A stretch of DNA of 64,000 bases from Syngnathus acus (lineage: Eukaryota; Chordata; Actinopteri; Syngnathiformes; Syngnathidae): the NCBI RefSeq assembly GCF_901709675.1, contig NC_051105.1, positions 8,614,104 through 8,678,103 on the forward strand, written 5' to 3'. The notes below the pieces were generated by a model. It was not told the origin of the DNA. It saw only the letters and a list, made by a program, of their open reading frames with translations, and made no database searches. The position numbers and the translations under genes were made by a program. This document shows, piece by piece, positions 11,843-25,269 of the stretch; the first letter of the stretch is position 1; each line of letters begins with the position of its first letter.

Positions 11843-14800
11843 GTAAGACCTTTTTTTTTTTTTATTTGCTGATTTATTCACTTTGCACTGAGGTGCAGCA
11901 ACACCGCAAAGCTCATTGCTCACTGGCCGAGTGCACACAGATTGATTTCTTCTGCGCTGTTTTGCCGTGATGAATTAGACGTTAAGCTCGGAGGGACAGC
12001 GCGAGGTAAGTTGTTTCATACCTTTAGCCAAGGCGTCCGAGTATGGCTTTATGAAGTGCGGCGATGACAACCGCAGCAATCTTCTTTGAATTGTGTGAGC
12101 GGGAGGATGAGAAGTGCTTTCAGATTGTAGAGAGGAAGAAGACTGGGTGATAAATCAGCATCATCAAAGCTGCTGCATGGAAGGGGCTTCTGACTTGAGC
12201 TCAGGTCGGATCAGCAGGTGTTGAGTGGACTCTTGCCAACCTAAAGCGGCTCTCAACTGAAGTTGGAAATCAAACCTACTTTGATTCGATGTGACTTCAT
12301 ATTCATATGACTTATGCTGCAAGATTTCATTCTCCTCCGTGCATGTTTGATTGGCTCTGATCTGGATTGTAAATTGCACTAGGAAGACCTGTGAGAAAAT
12401 AAAGAGGTAAAAAGAAAAGCAGAGAGGAGACACGTGTGTAGTCGAAATGGCAGTGTGTGTAAATCGCTGTGCACGGAACATTAACTCTTCTGCTTTGAGA
12501 AACGGGATGAGGAGATGATTAGAAGTCCACGGTTGTGTGACACCGGGGAAAGGTTAGGCCATGACAAAGGTGACATTGCTATTCAGTCATATTTATAGCA
12601 TTTACCGAAAATGTTTTTTTCAAGCCACGTAAGATTCTGAATTTGCGTTAAATTCATCAAAAATGAAAGTTGAAGAGAAAAAGAAAATCTGGAATCCTTC
12701 AAATGCTCTGCCAAACTCCTGGTGTCATTTGAATAATGTGGTGTTGGCGGGCTAGTAATGCCTCCAATTTATCTGGAGAGGGCCTGGAAGATGGTTTTTT
12801 TTTTTTTTTTTTTTGCCATAATGGTTCACGTGAACGTTATTGGTTTGATTAAAGGTGGCCTCTGCTGATAACTCCACTCTTCTAATGCTCCACCGGCTGC
12901 TGTGGAAAACACACACACTGATGCATGAAAATGAAACCTGAAAATGGCTGAGAGCAAAGTTACATTAAGTCTCATAAGTAATACAGCGCTGTTCTTATAT
13001 TTCATTCATGACAGAGTCTATTGTGCTCTCTTGAACTGCGGGGCGGGCTAAATGAGAGAAATAGCTTTGTGATGTGAAAAGACATCTGTTGTCGAGGTGA
13101 GACGACACACAATGGCATCGTCATCATCAACACGTTTTGTGTTGCAGCTCGGATGATGATCCATCACCCACTAAAGACTTTTTTTAATTCTATTTTTAGT
13201 TGTATTGTACCAAGGTACATTGGCGTCTTCCTTGTTAGTCCTCAATGTGGAGGTCTTTTTCGTAGCATCCCCACTCATGCCTTTCTTCAACAGCACTCAG
13301 TTTCCTCAGATGAATACGCGACATACTAGAAAGTGTCTCATCGCAATAAATAAAACAATCGTCTCTTTGAGGGGAAAGCAAGCTGTCTCAGCTACTCGCC
13401 CCTTTGTCATTAACCGAGCACTCGGCAAGGGACCCAGAAAAATATCAGAGTTTGGCAGAAATTAGAGCCGGAGAGACGGGGAAAGCTGGTGCCTTCTCAG
13501 TCCACTGAGGGTTCGCTTCCTGACAGTTCCACTCTGTCTTTTTTTTTTTTTCTCCCCGGCTGCTTGTGAGCTGCCCCAGGTGTGACAGGCAGCCAGGGTA
13601 ATGGGGGACGTTTGACAGATGCATATTTCCAACCTTGAATGCTTCATATAAAGAAGATCGACGGCATGAATTCAGGCTCAGCGTGGGACAAACTGTTGGG
13701 TTGTGAATCACTCGGATGAGTAGCCCGCCTCGATGTTCGATTGAACTGACGTGAATCTCACAAGCCTTCCATGTTACTAATTGCAACCCGGCCTGATTAT
13801 TGATTGGCATACGGTGACTGCGGTTTGTATCAAACGACCCCAGGCTGTGTTTTTCGCTACTGAAAGACGGGAAAGACTGAGATCTGAGAGTTGAAGCTTT
13901 TGGGTATTGTTCGCCTTTTTTCCCCCATTGTCTTTATTCTGACCATGTTTAACAGGTTTTATCATTTTTCTTTCATAAACCTGGGAGGTAAGTGTGGGTT
14001 AAGATGTAATGCATTTATAAATGTAGGATAAAATGGAATAGAATGTTAGTTTCAGAGATTGTAACAAGTCTGAGTAATTCCACTTGGAAAGATTGGACTA
14101 GAAATAATTTACCGATCGTCAGAATCTGAAAGAAGTTTTACTCTAAATCGGGAGCACGTCAATGTGTTAGCTGAGACCATGCGATATGGTCATTAAAAGT
14201 CTTAAAACCGACACAAAGGAACAAAGAAACATTTTTGGAAAGCTTTTTTTTTTTTGGTCAAATGTTGAGGCGGATAACGAGCCTATCCAAAAAATAAAAA
14301 GCTGCATGTAAGAGACAAGCTCAGCAGTCCTGCTTAAAATACAGTTTAGGTGATTGTCACACTTTGGGTAAGATATGGCAACAGGCTTTCAAATCAAAAC
14401 TGGCCCAAAAAAGAAAACACTGACTTGTTTCCATTTCTAACATTCTGTCTTTCAATTTTTATTGTTTCCCATGACCTCATGATTGTGCTCATTAAAGAGA
14501 AACAAGCAGGGGTCACCCACTAATTACAATTATGTATATTCAGTGTAATGATGCATTGTAATTTTGACAATTACTTTCCATACTGACCCATCTAAATATC
14601 TATATGAAAGTGATTCATGGTGCAAAAGACTCTATAGGCTATATGACAGCAAAAGATAACGAGAGACTTAAATAGATCTAACATTTATTAGTCTGAGCAT
14701 TTCACACAGGATCCAATTGCAGAGAGGATGAGACAGAATCCGAGTCCAATTGCTTGTAACACCAGAGGGCGGGCAAAGTGTCTTTCACGTAAGCTTCATT

Positions 14801-15031
14801 AGGCCTCTGATGTTTGCTGATACTACCCAGCAAATTGCCGGGGTGGCGTCATCCCTTCAATTTTGCTTCGAACCTGCTTAGAATTGAAAAATCTGGAACT
14901 AAGTCAGCTTTGGTTTGAAACATAGAAGGGACTTTGATCATCATTACTTTTGTTATTCCTTGGCTTCTTTTTGTCTACTATTCAAGTCAATCAAAAAACT
15001 CATCGAGCTGAGTTTATTATGCAAATTATTA

Positions 15032-15115
15032 CAGGTGTACCTTGACTTATGAGTGCAGCAACTTTGAAGGTTTTTCCATTACAAGCCTCCTATCAATAAC
15101 GACAATGGGATGGAA
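15032..15115. repeat. Possible dispersed-repeat fragment
   Basis: The phrase GGTGTACCTTGACTTATGAG, followed by further 'act(t)..gag' phrasing, resembles a dispersed vertebrate repeat known from many fish and reptile introns. The boundaries cannot be set and the resemblance is from memory only. Confidence 0.3.
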
Positions 15116-15618
15116 ATCAGCTCCCCCTGAAATTAAATGTTTGTCTAGTGTGAGTTAATTCTGCGACATGGAGAATTTGTACTAGTGTGTGAGATTTTAT
15201 GTGCAAATGAATCTTTTATAAAGCTATCGGGCCACATTAGTGGCAGCCAAGGCAAAGAGATTACATTGCATTCCATATAGTAAAAGCGCACTACGTCTTT
15301 GCAAAAACACTGCATATGGCAGCCAATGTGTTCAAAGAACTCCCACTTGCAACAGATGAGTCCATTGCCGGCTCCTATTAGGAAAACCACCGCCCCGTCT
15401 CGCTTTGCATTTTGCTCGTAATTTTTTTTTTCCCCTTGTGTGAGATGTCATTAACATTTAATTGCGTATAGTATATACTGTATATCACACAGGGCTCCAG
15501 CCTCATGTTTATTTACTTATTTTCACAAGGAGTGCACTTTCCTCTAAGCTAAAATTTAGGGGTGGCCCCTGTTGACTTGCAAAGTAAATATTCTCATTTC
15601 CTCTCACTATTATGGATA

Positions 15619-15994
15619 CCGTATTTTCCGCACTATAAGGCGCACCTAAAAACCTCAAATTTTCTCAAAAGCCGACAGTGCGCCTTATAATCCAGTGCGC
15701 CTTATATATGGACCAATATGGATTCGTGGATGAGGACTAATTTATTAAAGTAAGCTTTACGTGTTTATTTTGTGTGTTGTGTGATATTAACGTTTGAGTT
15801 ATTGATATATTATTATTTTCACTATTTCGAGTGTTACTATATTGTGATTGCATTAACGTTTGAGCAACGTTGAGTTATTTATTCTATGCGCCTTATAATC
15901 CAGTGCGCCTTATATGTGGACAAAGTTTTAAAATGGGCCATTCATTGAAGGTGCGCCTTATAATCCGGTGCGCCTTATAGTGCGGAAAATACGG
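15619..15994. mobile_element. TA-flanked MITE, copy 2
   Basis: The termini are CCGTATTTTCCGCACTATAA and the inverted TATAGTGCGGAAAATACGG, with TA on both flanks (15617-15618 and 15995-15996). Both ends carry the same compensating change relative to copy 1 (CCGC instead of CCGG), so the inverted repeats of this copy still match each other. The inner segment around 15920-15960 (AAAATGGGCCATTCATTGAA) is nearly identical to copy 1, while the middle differs. At 376 bp it is non-coding. Confidence 0.85.
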
Positions 15995-16079
15995 TACATT
16001 CAAAGTTACCAGTATTATCCGCTAATTAACCAAATATTCCACTCCATAAAATATATATATGTACATATATGATGGAAAG

Positions 16080-17060
16080 GCAGTCGACGCCTGTCGAGGT
16101 ATGGAAGCAAAGAGATGTGGTTGCCGGGGGTTTTGACCAGGTTATTTAATAGAAGCCAAGAGGGTGATAATATTCCTGAGGAATGGAGGGAAAGTGAGCT
16201 GGTGGCCATTTTTTTTTGTGTGGATGTACAGTCGTGAAAGCTGATGACAGGGTATCTAGACAGGAACTGTGATACTGCATGAGGAAGTCTTGGAGTTGCA
16301 GAGAAGTATGTTAGATTAGTACAGGATATGTATCAGGCTAGCAGAATAGTGATGAGATGTGTGACAGGGGGAGTTTAAGGTGGAGGTTGGACTGCATCGG
16401 GAATCAGTGCTAAGCCTCTTCTTCTTTACAATAGTGATGGATAGGCTGACAGATGAGGTTAGACTGAAATCCCTACGGACCATCGTGTTTGCAGATGACA
16501 CATTTGGAAAGGTGAAGGCATTTGCTGGAGAGGAGAGGAATGATTAAAACGGAATATGTGTGAATTAGCAAGGCTGAGAAGTGGGAGGAATTGAGGTGTG
16601 GAGCGTCAGCGAAACGGTGGAAGTGAAGAAACGCTGGCAACAGATGGGGGAAAATGTGAGAGGTTCTTTGATTGAAGTGTGTCTTTGAGAACGAAGGGGA
16701 AGGTTTGAGAGACAATGGATAGGGTGGCCATGATGTACAGATTGTAGACAGTGGTGCAGAAGAAACGATTGAAAGCAGAGCTGGCGGAAATGAAAATGTC
16801 GCTTTTCTTTAGGAGTCACTGGGATGGATAGGATTAGGAATGAGCTCAAGCCAAGGTTAGATTTTTTTTTTGGGAGGAAAAAAAAAGTTAGAGACGACTT
16901 AGATGGCTCGGACAAGGCTATCGGGAGAATGCTGAGGCTAAGAGAAGGCTGATTGATGAAGCGAGAGAAGACATGAGGACAATTGGTGTTGGAGAAGCTA
17001 ATCCAGACGATCGAATGCAAGATAGAAGAGGAAGACTTAAATGAAAAAGGATGACCGACT
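16080..17060 (+). mobile_element. RTE-like LINE ORF2 remnant
   Basis: Conceptual translation, with several frameshifts and stops, reads LTRLFNRSQEGDNIPEEWRE near 16130-16195 and EKYVRLVQDMYQASRIVMRC near 16296-16360. It continues with VFADDTF at 16485-16505, where FADD is the reverse-transcriptase catalytic box. Downstream come QKKRLKAELAEMKM and RRLRWLGQGY, matching the C-terminal part of RTE-clade polymerases. Order and spacing fit one decayed element. Frames read from the opposite strand here are shadows. No intact ORF survives, so the copy is immobile. Confidence 0.8.
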
Positions 17061-18466
17061 AAAGTTACTCACCTGTGCTGCATTCCAAAACAAGCAGCAA
17101 ACTTTTGAAAAATTCCAAATCACAATTTCCATCATTTGTGTCAGCAGTAGGCCTACATGAGCAAATAGCATCTTACAAAAGGCCATTATACCCTTGAATA
17201 GTTTCATATCAGCCATGCAGTCATTAAAGACAGAGAATTATGATAATCACTTTCACTCAATTTAACTTTAATAATGTTCCATAATAGCGTAAACATTCCT
17301 TGAAAACTTCTATTAATCAAATTACATATGCATATTCTTGTTGACTGCTGCTGGATGACCTTGTTTATTAGCTGCAGCGATATTGCAAGGATTTGCAACG
17401 TGCACGTAAATTATGACAAGTTTATATACTACAAACAACCCCTTAAAAGTAAACTGAAAAAAAGATTACCTTGGGGCTAAAAAAATAAATCATCTTTTCG
17501 GCAAAAAAAAAGGTATTTAATATTGTATTCCCCTCTGGGCTCTCTGCTGATATCAACTTGCTTGCAGAGTGTGTGTCGTGCAAGTTACTTTTCCCTCATA
17601 AGTTGCTGCTTATATGAGCTTTTAATTCATATTCATATTTGGGAGACCCAGCCCGGTAAAAGCAAAGAGCTGCACTGAAGCGTGGCATGACTTCACCTGG
17701 GATAACTTTAACAGTTATTCCAATAAAAATCTTTATGATGTTTTAACTGGGGGTTTTAAATGCATATGATCTTAATATTCAATGGGGCATATCCCTTGGA
17801 TTGCTTCCCAATTTAAATCCCACTGTTCTTAGGTATCCTGTGGGTGGGAAAATAAGGGATAGGGTGCATGTTTTTGTGCATTTGCATCAAAAAAAAAAAA
17901 AAAGAGTACAATTTTAATGTGTTTGTTGAAGGATGGAATTACCTGGATAAAGGAAAATGCCGCTTTTCTGTGATGGCTTCATATAATGCTTTTTTTTTAG
18001 AGGGGGGGGGGGGGGTCTCAGAATGGAATTGTTGTGACATCCACTTCATGGCTTGCGTGACCAGAATAATGAAACCCCAATGTGGTTTAAAAGTAACATT
18101 TTGGGAGTTGGATTCACTTGGAACGTAAAGTAAGTGTAAATAAGCTGATGTGAGCCATGGCCACCGTGATTCATTTGCCATAGATATATAACACAACATT
18201 TTATTTTGGGGAAATTTAAAATCAATTAAAAAAATCCCTTCCAAGTCATTTCTGATTCTCTTAGATGCCTGTTGTGTGCGATATGCTTGAGAACTCATCA
18301 GTCAAGCCTTCTGACTCTGGTTGTTTTTCCTCAGCCACAGTGGTTTCTCGAAAATCTGATTTAAGGAGCAAGATGAGACCAGAAAGGGCTTTTTTTCTTT
18401 TTCCACAGATCATCACTCTGACAGCTTTAACAAAAACTATTTTTTGGGGGGGCGTTGCCAATTTCC
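17061..18466. other. Non-coding sequence, no gene seen
   Basis: Simple-sequence tracts are present: an A-run at about 17889-17903 and a G-run near 18003-18015. A 119-codon frame on the minus strand (17939-18298) crosses the G-run as polyproline and is not credible as a gene. Confidence 0.5.
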
Positions 18467-18650
18467 CCTCAAGGCCCCAGTTCTAGCTGAAAAATAAATC
18501 CATAAATAAATAAGTCCGGCCTTAAGCATAATGCTGCCACAATTCTGCTTCACTGTAGGTATAGTAGTGTTCATTTTGGCTGGATGCTCTGATGAAACAA
18601 ACCATTTTGTTTTTTTATATAGCCACAGTATTCGACTTTCATTTGTTGTT
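18467..18650 (-). mobile_element. Tc1-like transposase remnant
   Basis: The minus strand encodes NTTIPTVKQNCGSIML followed shortly by FSARTGALRGNWQ. This corresponds to the NTIPTVKHGGGSIML...GTGAL region of fish Tc1 transposases, ahead of the second catalytic aspartate region. The sequence upstream on that strand also fits the Tc1 nucleotide pattern, but with indels. Neither terminal inverted repeat is visible, so only an internal fragment remains. Confidence 0.55.
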
Positions 18651-21600
18651 CCATTGCACGTTGCAATATTTGATACACCTCTTGTGCCTGACAAATAAGT
18701 GTAGATTGCGATTGCCAATTCACATACAGTATGTTGCTGATGGAAAGTTATTCTACATTTAGAAAAAAAAAAAAAAGGCAGTCATACTGATGTATTTTTT
18801 TGGGGACAACAAAAAAATATCAATGCCTGGCTTTTGGAACACAAGCACGTTGCTCAGGCTGTTGAATTTGCTGACCTCCCGTACCCGAGCCGTTTTCAAT
18901 TACAATCACCGCCCTGCCCCTCTCGGAATACAAAAGTATGGCTTCGGCGTGCCTTATCTCGGGGGTCCTTGTCAAGTAGCCGCCTTATTTGTCTGTCACT
19001 TCTTCCAGCCGGCCACATGGGTTATTCTTTGGGTGTTAGTCAGATGCAAGGCACTTGAAGAGGCTGTCGCAAATCCCAAGCACAGGACTGTCAGCCCGCT
19101 GGTCTTTTCCTTAGATCTCCTTCTTCCATCACCCCTATTAACTCTGGATCACTGGCTGTATTCACTAAATCTTCCCGCCAGTAATAGAATTAGTGTTACG
19201 CTTTTCCCCCTGATGGTCTCTTTTTCTCCCCCTCAGTTTCCCATCTAGATCTCCTTTTTTTCCGTTGACATTTTCCTTTTTGTTATTCTGCTGTCTTTTA
19301 GACGTCACCGACAATTAGATTTAATAAGAAGAAAAGAGAACACCTGGAGTGAAAATATGCTTTAATATCCAGCGACGGCCTTTTTGCCTCATATAGATTT
19401 CGAAACTCTAAAATATTTAATATTCCGTAAATAACAACGGCAAAGTATTATTCAAAAGTGCCGTCTGAGAGCGTGTCATCCCGGCGGAGTCGCTTTTCAA
19501 AGAAAAGTTATTTTAAATGATTCACTTTTCAATGCCATTCTTGCTCCTTGTCAGACTCCCTGCGATAAGACGCCGCAAATGGGATTTTACATTTTAAAGC
19601 TCTTTTTTTGAATACTGTCCACTTGGCGCTACTATCTTGCTTCTGAGAATTCTTGTAGGTATTTTAATGAATATTTAAAGCTCATGAATTAATGCAGCGT
19701 TCATAAATGGATCAAGGCTGTTAAATAAGAAAAATATAAAATTCTCACTCTGATCCTTTATCTCAGTTTACATGCCGGATAACGTAAAAAAAAAAAGTGT
19801 TCCCAAGTTGGTGATTAGATGCGCAAAGTAACATAATGTTCTCTTTTTAATTTATTGTTCATCTTCTGACACATTCACAAATTAGAACACAACAAATGTC
19901 AAAATATTGCAACATTTTTTCCCCTCCAATTACAGTGCTCAACATTAATGGGTACAACAAATGAATTTCGTGGTAGAATTAATTTTTGTTATGGAACACA
20001 CTGTAGCCGTTCTCCTGATTGTGCGTGGCACTAATAAGAATTTCCAGGAAAAAAAATAGCAGGACAAAAATGTATCTTTAACCGTGAAGTGGAATATTTT
20101 GACACTGAAAGCCGCTAAGTTGCCGGCAAGCTGCGGTTATTATATCACAAGCTCTCTTTACGTCTTTATAGTAAAAATGGTGTTTAAATTTAACGAGATA
20201 AACACATTCCTGGCCTTGCGCTGTAACTTCTCTATTTTGGAATGAGTGAGTGTAGCATCATGCAGAATGATTTGTTGTTGTACTTAAGCCAAATGGTCGC
20301 CGGAGTGTGTGTTACAGTCGACTTCGACGTCGCATCAATTTTGAAAATGTTTAGAGTGAAAATTTGGCATAGTGGAAGATTCTGCTTTTGAGAAAGAACA
20401 GACTATTTCAACCAAGTCTTGGCAACCTGCCTCCTCGGAAAGCAGAACTGACGGACTTTGAATTTTCAAACCGAGGATATTTGGATGTTTTATGTGCAAT
20501 GAAACCTTCCGCCGCTTTTGGATACGGATGTCAGATCAACCATCGTCTCTCGTGAAGGGTGGAAGGCTCCTGACATTTCAATAAAGACACTTTTCCCCCC
20601 CGTATGTCCTAACGGCAGGAATCAATCAGTATGCCAGGTCTTCTTTACGTTTATTCCTCACTCCTTGACAAATGTTCGCAATTTGAAAACACTTGCAACT
20701 TCTTTGCCTTGTGCACCACAGGAGAAGATCCCATAGCGGTTAATTATTTCATTACGCTCCAACCTGGAGCCGTAGGTGACTCCTTTCTCTGTCCTCATTT
20801 CCCGGGCTATTATATAGAGTTTCTCAGCTTGTTTCCATCCAATTAGGACAGACTGTGTGCTTTCAAACAATTGGATAATGGCTGGAACTGGCTGGTTGCT
20901 CATGTTGTCACTGAATATGTCCTGGCTCGAAGCCAGGACCGAGTAACACATTGCCAAGTGCCAGGTCATAGTGTTTGTTGGCTTGGTATGTTACAGACTG
21001 GCAAAATACTCTAGCTTGGTGAATCTTTGAAAAGCAATGCATAATAGAAAGACAATTTACAGCACGTAGCTCTTTGAACATAATGTCCTGCTTTGTCCAG
21101 ATACATCTTAGCAATTTTTTTTTGGACATCTGTTTGTCTGATGCATGTTGCATTAATGTGTTATCACAAAATAATTTTCTTTTTTTCCTCCCATCACTCA
21201 TATGTATGTCTACTGTACAATACTGTATCTGTATTCGTTCAGAGCACATGACAAAGTTTGTTTTAAAGCATTCATCCTTTTTGGCCTGGTTTGAACAAGT
21301 TTATTTTTCCAGCTCTCATGCAACATATTTTGACCACACTTCCAGAGAACTCCCCACTACTCTGGTGCATTGTAAAAAATGTGTAGTTCTGCTTCTATGG
21401 CTATACGGTAACATCATTTGGGCTGTTTTACACTAAGTCACTGTCAAATTTCCCTGACACTCAACAAGATTGTGACCAAATCAGATTATTTTGCACATGC
21501 TATTACCACCTAATGGAATCCATTTGCACAGTGATCATATTACAACCAGTTTTACAAGCACCTGGTTTTAGCAAATGGCTTTCTGGCCACTGTGGTATTA

Positions 21601-21694
21601 AATTGGAAAAAACAATTCGCAGTGGGGCTAGTTAGTCATGAGATCTGATGTTCAATCTCACTTCTGAGTAGCCCAGTTCCCCTCCTTATCCACA
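18651..21694. other. Non-coding sequence with a short perfect hairpin
   Basis: A 152-codon frame at 18790-19248 (+) lies in a slightly GC-richer block but shows no domain and has unusual composition for a protein. At 20919-20939 a perfect 9-bp inverted repeat (GTCCTGGCT and AGCCAGGAC) is separated by three bases. Nothing else is recognised. Confidence 0.5.
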
Positions 21695-21903
21695 GAACAT
21701 GCTTTTTTTTTGTTAATTGAATACTCCAAGTTTCCCATAGGTGTGAATGTGTGTGTGAATAATTGCCTGTCTCGATATGTGAACTGTGATTGACTGGCCA
21801 CCTGGCCAGGGTGTAGCCAGCCTCGTGTTCGGTCAGCTGGGATTGGCTCCATTTCACCCTCGACCCTAATGAGGACAAGTGCTTCAGAAAATGGATTGAT
21901 GGG
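21695..21903 (+). repeat. SINE-like dispersed repeat, sense copy
   Basis: The motif order matches the common teleost repeat: GTTAATTGAA..., ATAGGTGTGAATGTGTGTG, a block around TTGACTGGCCACCTGGCCAG, GCTGGGATTGGCTCC, then CCTAATGAGGACAAGTGC and CAGAAAATGGATTGATGGG at the end. The copy lacks the tRNA-like head. Frames read through it on the minus strand are artefacts. Confidence 0.65.
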
Positions 21904-24900
21904 ATTTCCCTGTAGCTTTCCTCAGGGAATATACCAATTGTATCGCTGGGCAAATGTTTGTCCTTCCGCAACACCACATGCATTGCTCCAGATTGCGTTT
22001 TTATCAACCTGCATTGAATTCCACTACTTTTGATTTATATGGAATTGTCAGATGTAAAATGTTCAAATAATAATGTTCATTGCATTTTCAGAAAGCAATA
22101 TAACATCCAGGTATTAGTATTCCCTCTAGGCTGTACATTTATTAAAAATCAACCGTGCACATGTTCAATTTTTCTGTTTTAAAATATTTTTTTAATCAAG
22201 AAAAGTGCGTTATGGCTCTTTCTAGAGCTTATCTTTGAATTGCGGTGAGAGGTGGACAAAGTGGAGCAGGAAATCATTATTTTTTTGTGATGCTGTCTTT
22301 GAGTATTGGCTGATTTTAATCACTGTCTTACCAAGCCAGGGAACATTCAGACAGGCGTGTAGAAGCTACAGATGGTGTGTGAATTTAGATTAGCGAGTCC
22401 ATCGATTGTAGTTCAGGTTCACTATAATTGGCAAGAAAGACCACTGGCATTTAATGTGATGAACAAGCTATATACTTGAATCATTTATTATTTGGTTCTA
22501 ATTTATAGGAGCATATTTACTGAATGTATTGAACTGAGTTATAAATCTTCCTAATAACTGAAATGAATATCAATTGCGATCCACATGCTGACAGATAGAC
22601 AATATTGGCTCATTAGTCAGTCTGCTGAATGGACATCATCACTTTTTCTAAACTCATGTTAACAACATGTTACAGGGTTACCTTGGTATTGATTACAATG
22701 AACAACACGTTGTTAGAAAACTGTAGTGTTTTTATCAATGAAGCAGCATGTACACAGAAAGTAAAAGAGAGAATACTATCTGGCATATATTCTTTATCAT
22801 CTGGGAAAAACTATTTATTTCAACTTACTGAGCCATTTATAATTGTTGTGAAACTCTTAGTTTGTATGACTGTATTATACTACTTTGCAATAGCAATGTC
22901 GCAACTGTTTATTTTTTTAAATTCAATTTAATTCTAATATTATATTGTCTTAATAAAAAACAATTTGTCCTCATTGAAAACATTGTACAAATTTCTGTGG
23001 GTGTTTTGCGAAGCCTGAGATGGCTTAGTGGCATCTCTATAAATCTCAGTAGGGACAGGAAATTCTTTATACACAATTTCTGAGTTAATAGCGTGTTGAC
23101 AGAATAAATAAGTGGTTCAAGTGGCGGGTTGTGAATTTTACTCCTATGCCTTAGTGGTGACCTCCTTGATTGACACTTTTTAATAGCATCAGCTTAGTGC
23201 AGAATGAGGCCCAGGTTGATCTTGACACAGCTTCATCTAAATGTGCACGAGGTGTTAATTTCCTTGGCAAATGCTCCATGGCAACAGCACAGTGAATGGC
23301 TGAATGAGATGACATTATAAAAGGCTGCATAAAACAGGTTCGAAGGCTCGAACGATGAAGTACATCTTACAAATTACATCGAACCATTAAACTTTGTATA
23401 GGAAGGTAGATTTGACAAACTTCTTTTCAAAGACAAGCATATTATGTAGCTATAATGAAGTACAGCCTTAAAAATAATTAAAACACTTGAGCAAGTAACT
23501 TAGCCAGAATGTTATTTTTTTCCTCATGAGACTTTGACTCACAGATATAATCACACTGAAATTTTCTAAGTGTCAGAATTAACACTTGGAAGACGTTTGT
23601 CATTTATACATAGAGAAAAGTTTGAGAACCGCATGCTAAAGTTGTCTAAGTAACTTGACTAAGGCCGTCAGGGTGCTGATGTCAAGAGTAACCCACCCAG
23701 TGCTCCAGGTGGTGAGTAACACTGGGGCCAAACAAAGCTCATGGGGATTCAATAATTGGTTCCTTGAATTACAACCTCGGGGCACAAAACGGATAAAGAT
23801 TCGCCATACCGTGTCAGTACGAAGGATTTCGAGGCAAAAAAAGAAAGCCCATCAATGATTGGTTTTACACAGACGTGACACACAACTCGAAGCCTCATTC
23901 AAACGTGCCTTTTTTAAAATGCTACAAAAGAGAACGTGATGCATAAATACTCAATATGCAGCTATTTTGATTGTTGACATTTAGATGAGTCAGATGCTAC
24001 AAAATCCTCTGGAGCTGAGTCAAATATGTGTTTTCAAGTCAATTCTACAAACAACCACACGCTCATGCTGTTTTGTTTTTTCAGAATGCAGGCTTAAATG
24101 ATTCACTGACACAATTTGCATTTCTTTATTTACTAATCAGATCCATTATAATGTGAGTTACACAGAAAGTGTACTCAGTCTGAACAAGTTCCGGAAAGTT
24201 TTTAAGAAGAATTTGCAACATAAAAAATGATCACCATGTCCTACAAGAAGCTGCATCCTTTGCAGCAGGGAACAATAAAAAGGAGTTATTTTGAAGTGTA
24301 ATTGGATCGAGACATTTTTATCTCAAGTCTTTATCAGCTGATTAGCTAATTTTTTTTTCTTGTCTTGATGTACGGAGTTGTTTCAGTCGCCTGGGGTCAA
24401 GTAGGTCAAGTCAAGGTGAGATCCAATCAGACCAACGGTGTTGTTGAAGGCTGGCTGGTGCCCACGTAATTACACTGCTGGTAAAGTTTTCCGATAAGGT
24501 CTGGGCATTGTTGGGGGGCTTTAATCTTGTCGGCACAAATGTATCGTTGCACATTTTTCATGTTAATGATGTTGTCAGGATTGGGTTTCGCGTCACACGC
24601 CCAAAGTTTCAAGGTGACATTTTCTTACAACATGGATAGTGTAGAAAAACATTCTGACAGATGGTTGTCCATTGTGTGGGCGAAAAACAACCTTGCTTTT
24701 AATTATCAGCTTTCGGCTTGCATTTTTCACATGACTTAACATTGTACACATATTGCATAGCTCGTAATAGAGACTTAATTAGAATTATTTTCTATACTTG
24801 CGACAGTCAGTTTTGCACTGCTAAGCGTCTGACTATTTATTTATTTTTAAATTTTATTTATTTTAAATACACAGCATTTTCTATTCCCTCTTTAGTGCGT

Positions 24901-25269
24901 CACACTAAAATAACCAAAATCAGTTCCATTCAACCACAAATTGATATGATTAAAAATTGAGCTTGGGTCAACTTATTTTGTGTTGGCACTCACATTCACA
25001 CCAGCACTGAGAGGAAAGTAAACTCGTGCTGCCTACAGGGAAGTCAGGCGAATAAACCGCAATAACATCAGGGATTCAAGAGGCATTAATTGAATATGTT
25101 AATTTAATCATTTTTGTGGGTGAACACTTGGTCACCCTCAGATGTGGTCTTACTATTTTGTCCCTCTCATGAAACTTTATCACGTAACCTAAATCTGTAA
25201 AATGTTTAGATGGCACATTCGCAAAATTTTAAAAGGGTCAAATAAAACGGAAATGAGTCTCTATAATAA
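21904..25269. other. Non-coding sequence, no gene seen
   Basis: AT-rich DNA without a recognisable exon or repeat family. Short open frames (for example 22629-22931 and 23655-23858 on +) have no supporting features. Confidence 0.5.

Noticed and set aside
16473-17020. Minus-strand serine/leucine-rich frames
   Set aside because: They are antisense shadows of the RTE-like LINE remnant on the + strand.
18790-19248. 152-codon + strand frame in a slightly GC-richer block
   Set aside because: No conserved motif, no splice signals at the edges, composition dominated by Leu/Pro runs expected from pyrimidine-rich DNA.
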